A stretch of DNA of 64,000 nt, taken from the NCBI RefSeq assembly GCF_036324505.1, contig NC_086350.1, positions 24,437,257 to 24,501,256 on the forward strand. The letters are read 5' to 3'. Origin of the DNA: Eleginops maclovinus. Its lineage: Eukaryota; Chordata; Actinopteri; Perciformes; Eleginopidae. Every line of letters starts with the position of its first letter. Within the stretch, counting starts at the first letter, position 1. Shown in pieces: positions 59,490 through 64,000 of the stretch. The notes under the pieces were generated by a model. That model was given only the letters and a program-made list of their open reading frames with translations, was not told where the DNA came from and ran no database searches. The position numbers and the translations under genes are program-made.

Positions 59490-62400
59490 TCAGTCAGGGA
59501 CAAAAGTAGAGGAAAGGAGAAGAGAGAACTACAAATTGATAAGTAAAAAAATCCCAAACATTAATTATAAATGAAGCAACATCAACCCCAATGTTAGGAA
59601 ACTCAGGCGAAAATGTCAGTGTTTTTTAAAAACACACACAGACTGAATCTAGCAGCAGTGATGCAAATGTTAGCTCTGCTATCAAGACTGGCAGACTTTA
59701 ACGGTTTGTTAAGGTCAAAATGTTTAGTAAAAGGGTCCAGTTGGGAGCACTAATGTCTGTCAACAGCTACGCAGACCCTGTGAGGGGTGGGAATAAGTCA
59801 GCATCAAAGCGTACTCACTCTGTGTTGCCAGTGATCTCCTCTTGAATTTGTCTGGACTGAAGGATGCCCTCTCTTTTCTGTAAGACACAAAAGGATGTTC
59901 ATTTGGGATTTTTTGGTATTCCAAGGGTTATGACAAATGTACTGGCACCTGAGGTAAGTAAAATACTGTACTGTCATACTTAAACAAGGTAACACCCACC
60001 TGGACGACTACTACTTGAATAGAAACGTGATCAGGCAGTCTGATTGGAGCTCTGAAGTGCTGAGACAGCGCCACAAGGAGGTGCAGGATGGCAACGATAC
60101 TCTTAGCATGAACCGCTAAGAAAGAAGAGCACCAGAATGATAGAGAAATATGAGTTATAGAGCAAATAACATGAATGACATGGTGGTTCCATGCCTGTAT
60201 GTACATTCAGGGTTATATAAATGGAAATGCTGTCTTGAATGCAATAACACAACAGTGGGGAGATGAGTCGTAAAAAACAGGAAAGAGTTAGATGGTTAAA
60301 TTACTAGATTTGAACGTTTTGTTCAACGACATAAAATACCACACAGGTGGATGTCTGGAGCTTCTATGTGTTTAAAAAATGGCAGTTGCTAACGAATAGC
60401 TTAATGATGCTACTAAAATTAGCCGCCTTTAGCTTAGCAGGGGTTATCAGGATCAATATTTCAAAATTACAATGGACAAACACCATTGCTTTTTACCAAG
60501 GAAGCCCTTGGGATTATAACTCCTGGATCCTCATTAAAAACACGGCACCACTCTAGTGAGATGAGAACAACAGCAAATGTAGCCAATAATTGCCCTTTTT
60601 CATCTGACTTCATAGTAATACGTTCCATCACATCACCTTTTACTTATGTCTTTAGCTTTAGCATATATATTATATACGTATACAAGAGAGGGTCGGGAAC
60701 ATTAATGTGGCTAAAGAGCCCTAAATAAGTAAAATGGCTAAATAAGACAACAAAACGCCATCATGCGAAAATTAGCCTCCTTTAGCTTAGCGTTAGTGGC
60801 GTAAAGTCATGCGACTGCGATATGGTTTGTTGATAGCCTAACGTTAGGTTTTTACTTCTGGCATTTGTAAGTACCATTTACCTTTGTTTGCAACATATAT
60901 CATTTAACGCAAGAATCCAAAATCCAATGGAAAATCCAATTGCTTTTTGTTGAGAGATTACTTCGAATGCCAATTCCCAAGTCAGAATACAAAATACATC
61001 AACACTGCACCACTCTATAGGGAGCAATGCTACCCACTTACTAATACATTTAAAAATTATTTTAGTATTCTAATAATAAAGACTCAATACCATTCTGTAT
61101 GAAATGGGTCGCCAAATAGCAAAATATTTTCAGTCACTTTTCATTCTTCCAAACATTCTGAAAAGTTTTATGTGGCAAGGTCACATTCCTTCAATGGTAA
61201 ATACAGACACAAGATGCCAAAAGTTGCCTTGAAGTGACATCAAAGAAAGTCACAAAAATACAGAAAATTAAGAACAAATTCTGAAGAGCGTCTTCAGCCT
61301 AAAGTCATCCATAAGGAGCAGGTCAGCGAGACACACGGAGCGACATGTCTCTAGTCAAGCGAACAAATAGGATTTACCTTTGGGTACACAATCAGGATCA
61401 ATTAAGTGTCCAAATCACAGAAAGCAAGCTGAAAGCCTTTAAAAAAAACTATTAGATCCTCACTGCATAAGAGGATCCAAATAAGACACATCAGGAGAGA
61501 GTGTTTTTCTAAAGCTCCTGAGTGAGGAATGAAAGAAGGGACAAACAAAAGTGAATTGATTAAAAGAGAGCTCCTCAAATAAAAGGACCGCGAAATCAAT
61601 GACATTGCGTGTTATTCACCGTGCTCTTTAGCATTTTTTTAAGACATCTCACACAAATAGCTTTCAAAGACAACGTTGTACCAGAGGTGCCTTTAAAGAA
61701 TGTCATATTATTTGGTTTGAAATAAAATTCATTTGATACGGCCTCTCTCTAGTGCACTGCTCTCACAAAATCAATTCTGTAATCTCAAAGCTTTCTGTGT
61801 CTCCATCATGTCATCCATATTTCTACCCCGCTCATACAGTAATGCGCTCTTTAGCCACGTGGCCCACATACCCCCCTACCTTGCTCTTATATATCTCACA
61901 TACATGTTAAAGCAAATTACACAAGTAAAAGGGAAAGGTGCCGAAAGCCTCATAGTATTTATTAATCTGTGACAGATAAAAGGGCCATTAAAAATAACCG
62001 TCTTAATATATTCTGCGGGCTTTTGTGAAAAAAGCCTCGGATCACATGGAGAACACTGGGTAACCTACATTAGTATCTGTTATGAACAATCACATGCTAC
62101 CATCTAAGAAAACAGAGAGCATTTAGAAACATGTTTTTTGCTAATATTCCTCCACCTGTGCATGTAATACTTGACATTTTTTAACATACCTACTGTATAT
62201 TTTATTACAAATAATTGTACTTTTAACTAAGTACATTTATTCTTTACTTGATTTTTTTCAGTAGTCTAGATCAATGGTCCCTAACCTTTTTGGTGCCACG
62301 GACCGGTTTCATGTCAAGACAATATTTTCACGGACAGGCCTTCGAAGTACACAATACAAGTTTACAGCAATACGGTTTCAGAAAGGAACAACTTACAGTC

Positions 62401-63233
62401 CACATTCCAGCGGATGCTCCTGGTAGAGAGTTTGAGGGAGTCGTTGATGCGCTCTAACACCGTTTGCAGCTTCTGTTTCTGAGCGATCTCGGACTGGGTC
62501 ACCTCGGCCACGTTCAGTTTCTCTCCTTCCAGCTTCTCTGAAGAACGAGACAGAAAATGTATTATTGATCTGCTTTATACGAACAGATGTGCTTTCAAGA
62601 AGGTTAATGCAAATTCACCTTTAATTATTGCCTCTTTGTGAAAATATCAAAATCAATAACAGCACAACTTTAGTTACGCGTCTCAGCGGCTTTTCTCAAC
62701 ATTAGTAGTTTACAGAGGACACATTCCATTCATATTTGTATTTTCTGTCTCTACTCTGACATGTCTCCATGCTTTAATGTTCAAAAAGCTCTTTGTTTTT
62801 CTCATACTGCCTGTGCTGCAGCACCTCTTTCACCCTCTGTCTGAAACCAGAGCCCAGTCTGCTCTGATTGGTTAGCTGGCTGGCTCTGTTGTGATTGGTC
62901 AACCACTTAGAGATGTCCCGCCCCTTAGCCTATCAAGTACAAGTGAATGAGGGCTAGCCAATACAAGCGTGGTTTGTTACCTAGTGATGTCACCATGTCA
63001 CAGAAGTTAAAAAAAAAATAGTCTAAATGTGGCTTTTCAGAAAAAAACATGTAGACAAAAGTAAACAAAAACCTATATAACACCCAACAGGGAATGAAAT
63101 TCACAAAAAGCATCATAAGTAACTGCTCACCGAATAGTTTCTGCAGGACCTGCCCATCGTACAGATCTTCAGCCAGATCCTTCACAATGATCCTCTCCCC
63201 CACCAGACAATCGTTTATCCAGTCGATCAACAC
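50921..63233 (-). CDS. parva: Alpha-parvin, last ten coding exons (residues about 100-372); 5' exons beyond the right edge
   Basis: Focal-adhesion adaptor that binds ILK, paxillin and F-actin in the ILK-PINCH-parvin complex. Exons on the minus strand: 63233-63131, 62537-62397, 60115-60000, 59877-59819, 57969-57950, 57862-57801, 56528-56460, 56272-56171, 52398-52326 and 50997-50921. All junctions are GT-AG with matching phases and total 822 bp, 273 residues. Human alpha-parvin has 273 residues from the same Val100, so no exon is missing. CH1 runs from VLIDWINDCLVGERIIVKDL to VSIQVVVVQ, and CH2 from DAFDTLFDHAPDKLNVVKK to the end (NVD stop). Residues such as QKREGILQSRQIQEEITGNT and EDIVNCDLKSTLRVLYNLFT fit PARVA rather than PARVB or PARVG. 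The N-terminal exons are not in the window. Confidence 0.96.
51355..51447 (-). mobile_element. tRNA-derived SINE-like fragment
   Basis: On the minus strand the segment starts GGATAGCTCACCTTGTTGAG, resembling a tRNA A box. It has GGTTTTGATTCTGAT about 65 nt later, a decayed B box, with a GGGGCTCAGTCCCC hairpin between. No LINE-like tail identified. It is too degraded to be a tRNA gene. Confidence 0.5.
51928..52049. repeat. Common teleost interspersed repeat fragment
   Basis: Contains TTATTTAGCTTACACTCTTA, TCCAAAGCAACTTACATA and at the right end GAGCCACAGCCGCC. These phrases occur in one of the most frequent repeats in teleost genomes; I cannot name the family with certainty. Confidence 0.6.
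52326..52398 (-). CDS. parva: parva exon (CH2)
   Basis: 73 bp reading VHNVSFSFELMQDGGLERPK PRPE plus one base. Acceptor CTCTCTGCAG, donor GTAGGA. Confidence 0.95.
53589..53876. repeat. Dispersed repeat, family A copy 2
   Basis: Aligns with 20325-20606. It ends in CTGCACCACTCTATA, a phrase that also ends the family B copies near 61018. A downstream piece (53911-53980: CTTAAGGCC, CTGCAGCGTCACGG, GCTC(A/G)GTCAAA) recurs at 56786-56840, just left of the TTAA MITE. Confidence 0.65.
54752..54793. repeat. (GT)n repeat
   Basis: About 42 bp of GT with one GC interruption. Confidence 0.85.
55063..55625. repeat. Dispersed repeat, family B copy 1 (longest)
   Basis: Begins GTGTTTCTCAAACTATAGG, like a hAT terminus. 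It shares with copies 2 and 3 the landmarks GCTTCTATG, TTGCTAAC, TTAGCCTC(C)TTTAGCTTAG, GTCATGACGTGAAGTCAT or a variant, ATTGCTTTTTGTCGAGG and CACTGCAC(T/C)ACTC. No coding capacity; possibly a non-autonomous hAT element. Confidence 0.65.
56171..56272 (-). CDS. parva: parva exon (CH2)
   Basis: 102 bp, 34 codons, phase 0: FADGVYLVLLMGLLEGYFVP through ENFDQK. Acceptor TCTCTCTCAG, donor GTAAAG. Confidence 0.96.
56460..56528 (-). CDS. parva: parva exon (CH2)
   Basis: 69 bp, 23 codons, phase 0: TLITFVNKHLNKLNLEVSEL then DTQ. Acceptor GTTTTCTCAG, donor GTACTT. Confidence 0.96.
56529..57800 (-). other. parva intron carrying the TTAA MITE
   Basis: 1.27 kb, about half of it the MITE at 56901-57556. 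Left of the MITE is a short piece of the family A repeat. No coding sequence seen. Confidence 0.6.
56901..57556. mobile_element. TTAA-bounded MITE (656 bp)
   Basis: Ends are TTAAAGGTCTCCTATTATG and, inverted, CATAATAGGGGACCTTTAA, an imperfect 19-bp inverted repeat with one mismatch. TTAA stands at both extremities, as at piggyBac insertion sites. No coding capacity. An internal stretch from 56975 to about 57125 recurs at 63821-64000. Assignment to the piggyBac superfamily is inferred from TTAA only, since the ends lack the usual CCC start. Confidence 0.75.
57801..57862 (-). CDS. parva: parva exon (start of CH2)
   Basis: 62 bp reading ERDAFDTLFDHAPDKLNVVK K. Acceptor TTCTTACAG, donor GTACAG. 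Confidence 0.96.
57950..57969 (-). CDS. parva: parva 20-nt microexon (linker)
   Basis: Codes for the end of Glu, then AFSGRH and one base. Without it the flanking exons do not join in frame, and with it the protein matches alpha-parvin exactly in length. Acceptor TTTTCCGCAG, donor GTATGT; the next intron is only 87 nt. Confidence 0.9.
58694..58788. repeat. (GT)n microsatellite
   Basis: 95 bp of uninterrupted GT; CA in the parva transcript, where CA repeats can bind hnRNP L. Confidence 0.97.
59127..59170. repeat. (ATCC)n / (ATCT)n tetranucleotide repeat
   Basis: ATCC units with three ATCT units in the middle, about 44 bp. Confidence 0.9.
59210..59302. mobile_element. hAT-like terminal fragment and common fish repeat piece
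   Basis: Begins CAGTGTTTCCCCCACC, a terminus seen in many fish hAT elements, and contains TATATAGCGCCAAATCACAA, a phrase frequent in teleost repeats. No matching right end found. Confidence 0.5.
59456..59489. repeat. (CA)n microsatellite
   Basis: About 34 bp of CA. Confidence 0.92.
59819..59877 (-). CDS. parva: parva exon (inter-CH linker)
   Basis: 59 bp reading KREGILQSRQIQEEITGNT plus two bases. It follows a 122-nt intron. Acceptor TCTTACAG, donor GTGAGT. Confidence 0.95.
60000..60115 (-). CDS. parva: parva exon (CH1 end)
   Basis: 116 bp reading SVHAKSIVAILHLLVALSQH and FRAPIRLPDHVSIQVVVVQ. Acceptor TCTTAG, donor GTGGGT. Confidence 0.96.
60302..60556. repeat. Dispersed repeat, family B copy 2
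   Basis: Shares with 55063-55625 the ordered landmarks GAGCTTCTATGTG, TTGCTAACGA, TTAGCCGCCTTTAGCTTAGC, CATTGCTTTTTACC, GAAGCCCTTG and GCACCACTCTAG. Confidence 0.65.
60752..61021. repeat. Dispersed repeat, family B copy 3
   Basis: Shares AAATTAGCCTCCTTTAGCTT, GGCGTAAAGTCATG, CAATTGCTTTTTGTTGAG and CACTGCACCACTCTATAG with copies 1 and 2. It follows copy 2 by about 200 bp in the same orientation. Confidence 0.65.
62272..62340. mobile_element. hAT-type terminal fragment
   Basis: CAATGGTCCCTAACCTTTTT, then GGTGCCACGGACCGGTTTCA and ATATTTTCACGGAC, a terminal sequence found very widely in fish and other vertebrate hAT elements. The rest of the element is missing. Confidence 0.65.
62397..62537 (-). 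CDS. parva: parva exon (CH1 middle)
   Basis: 141 bp reading EKLEGEKLNVAEVTQSEIAQ through SIRWNVD. Acceptor TTCTTCAG, donor GTAAGT. A hAT-like terminal fragment lies only about 55 nt past the donor. Confidence 0.95.
62538..63130 (-). other. parva intron with a CCAAT-rich repeat-like segment
   Basis: 593 nt. Positions 62860-62990 contain three inverted CCAAT words (TGATTGGTT, TGATTGGTC, GCCAATACA) and GTCCCGCCCCTTAGCC, a combination seen in fish interspersed repeats. No exon. Confidence 0.45.
63131..63233 (-). CDS. parva: parva exon (start of CH1)
   Basis: Reads VLIDWINDCLVGERIIVKDL through GQVLQKLF plus one base. Acceptor TGTGTAG, donor GTGAGC. Confidence 0.95.
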
Positions 63234-64000
63234 CTACACAGGCAGAATAAAAGACGATTTACTCATCATTAAAACCTGTTAAATAAGCTTGAGAGCTTTC
63301 TTTGAATGTAATGATGTGAAATAAAGAATAATCATAAAGTAATTAGTTCAGAGTAAATACTAATAACCTTGTAAACTTAACAAGTCATTATATTTCATTT
63401 AGCTGATGCTTTGAATCAAAGAGACTTACAATTATTGCATTCAACCATGAAGAAACATATTTAAAAACAGCACGAATCCTGTGAGTGCATTAGGGTTCAA
63501 GAAGCCAAACCACTGTAAATGCAAGTGCTATGTACAGAAGTGAGACATTTTTATTATTTTTGTTTGAATTATTATTATTGGCCAAGGTGCAGTGTGGGAT
63601 GTCTTTCCTTAAGAATGTTCAGATTAAACATTTTTGCCCCTCATCTCAAACCGGCTGATCAAACATTGAGTATCTGCAGAAGACAATACCCCGTCATATA
63701 CTTCTTGTTTTACAGATAATAACTCAAGTAAATTAAAGTTTTGAAAATCAATAAAATGGGAGGGGAATGTTCTCCAATTGAAAAGCTCTGCATGGCATTA
63801 GAACAAAAATAACTCCAAGTTGTTTTGCTCAAAATACCAAACAGATCCCCCATTGTAGAATGCCTCATCCCCCTCTATTTCAGCCCTGTTCCTGGAGTGC
63901 TGATTATGTGACTGTTGCTTTAAATTTGAGCTGAGCTGAAGCTGGACACGCCCCTTTGCAGAGTCATGCAGCTCTCTGTCTGAGGAGACAAGTTTCCACC
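63234..64000 (-). other. parva intron at the right edge
   Basis: No upstream parva exon is seen before the window ends. Includes a short common teleost repeat piece (63396-63450: CATTTAGCTGATGCTTTGAA, GAGACTTACAATTATTGCA) and the partial MITE copy. Confidence 0.55.
63821..64000. mobile_element. Partial second copy of the TTAA MITE
   Basis: From TGTTTTGCTCAAAATACCAA onward this closely matches the MITE interior starting at 56975, including CCCCCATTGTAG, TTTCAGCCCTGTTCCTG and CACGCCCCTTTGCAG. The left terminus with TTAA is absent, and the right part is cut by the window edge. Confidence 0.8.

Larger units (their letters stand above)
57970..59818 (-). other. parva intron with GT, ATCC and CA repeats
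   Basis: 1.85 kb upstream of the microexon. Contains microsatellites at 58694, 59127 and 59456 and a hAT-like fragment at 59210. No additional exon found. Confidence 0.6.
60116..62396 (-). other. parva intron with family B copies 2 and 3
   Basis: 2.3 kb. Holds two same-orientation copies of dispersed repeat family B and a hAT terminal fragment near its left-hand donor side (62272-62340). No coding sequence. Confidence 0.6.

Noticed and set aside
50921..63233. Identification as beta- or gamma-parvin
   Set aside because: Several positions where the paralogues differ (QKREGILQSRQIQEEITGNT, RAPIRLPDH, GLLEGYFVP, EDIVNCDLK) follow the alpha form, and the neighbour tead1 also fits the PARVA locus.

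Overview
This is a vertebrate, almost certainly teleost fish, nuclear genomic window. It has interrupted genes with GT-AG introns, many very long (CA/TG)n microsatellites, and DNA transposons and a Ty1/copia retroelement of kinds found in fish. The two host genes align residue by residue with vertebrate TEAD1 and alpha-parvin (PARVA). No bacterial-type operon, CRISPR array, or recognisable tRNA or rRNA gene is visible.

Layout. Both host genes are on the minus strand, so they read from right to left. The right part (50.3-63.2 kb) holds the last ten coding exons of parva, from the start of the first calponin-homology domain to the stop codon, including a 20-nt microexon. The left part (left edge to about 28.3 kb) holds the 5' part of tead1: a probable non-coding first exon with a CpG-rich promoter at 28.07-28.4 kb, then five coding exons (14.6, 8.0, 7.0, 2.6 and 2.4 kb) covering the whole TEA DNA-binding domain. 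The rest of tead1 lies beyond the left edge and the first parva exons lie beyond the right edge. The order parva then tead1, same strand, matches the PARVA-TEAD1 neighbourhood known from human chromosome 11.

The 22 kb between them (28.6-50.3 kb) holds no host gene that I can recognise. It contains a three-copy 200-bp tandem repeat next to the tead1 promoter, a full-length but broken Ty1/copia element with both LTRs (30,555-35,114), and an intact three-exon hAT-type transposase gene (42,322-46,199, minus strand, 931 codons plus stop) with a promoter-like sequence upstream. Introns and spacers also carry a hAT-type MITE with perfect 8-bp target duplications (548-792), a TTAA-bounded MITE (56,901-57,556) with a second partial copy at the right edge, several unnamed dispersed repeats, SINE-like pieces and several tandem arrays.

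How the parts relate. Alpha-parvin acts with ILK and PINCH at focal adhesions; TEAD1 is the nuclear DNA-binding partner of YAP/TAZ. The most interesting local signals are long UG tracts and an extreme polypyrimidine tract upstream of two successive TEA-domain exons of tead1, two TEAD-type binding motifs in the tead1 promoter or leader, a copia primer-binding site matching the anticodon arm of initiator tRNA-Met, and the uninterrupted hAT transposase gene. Paralogue letters (a/b) from the teleost genome duplication cannot be assigned from this window.
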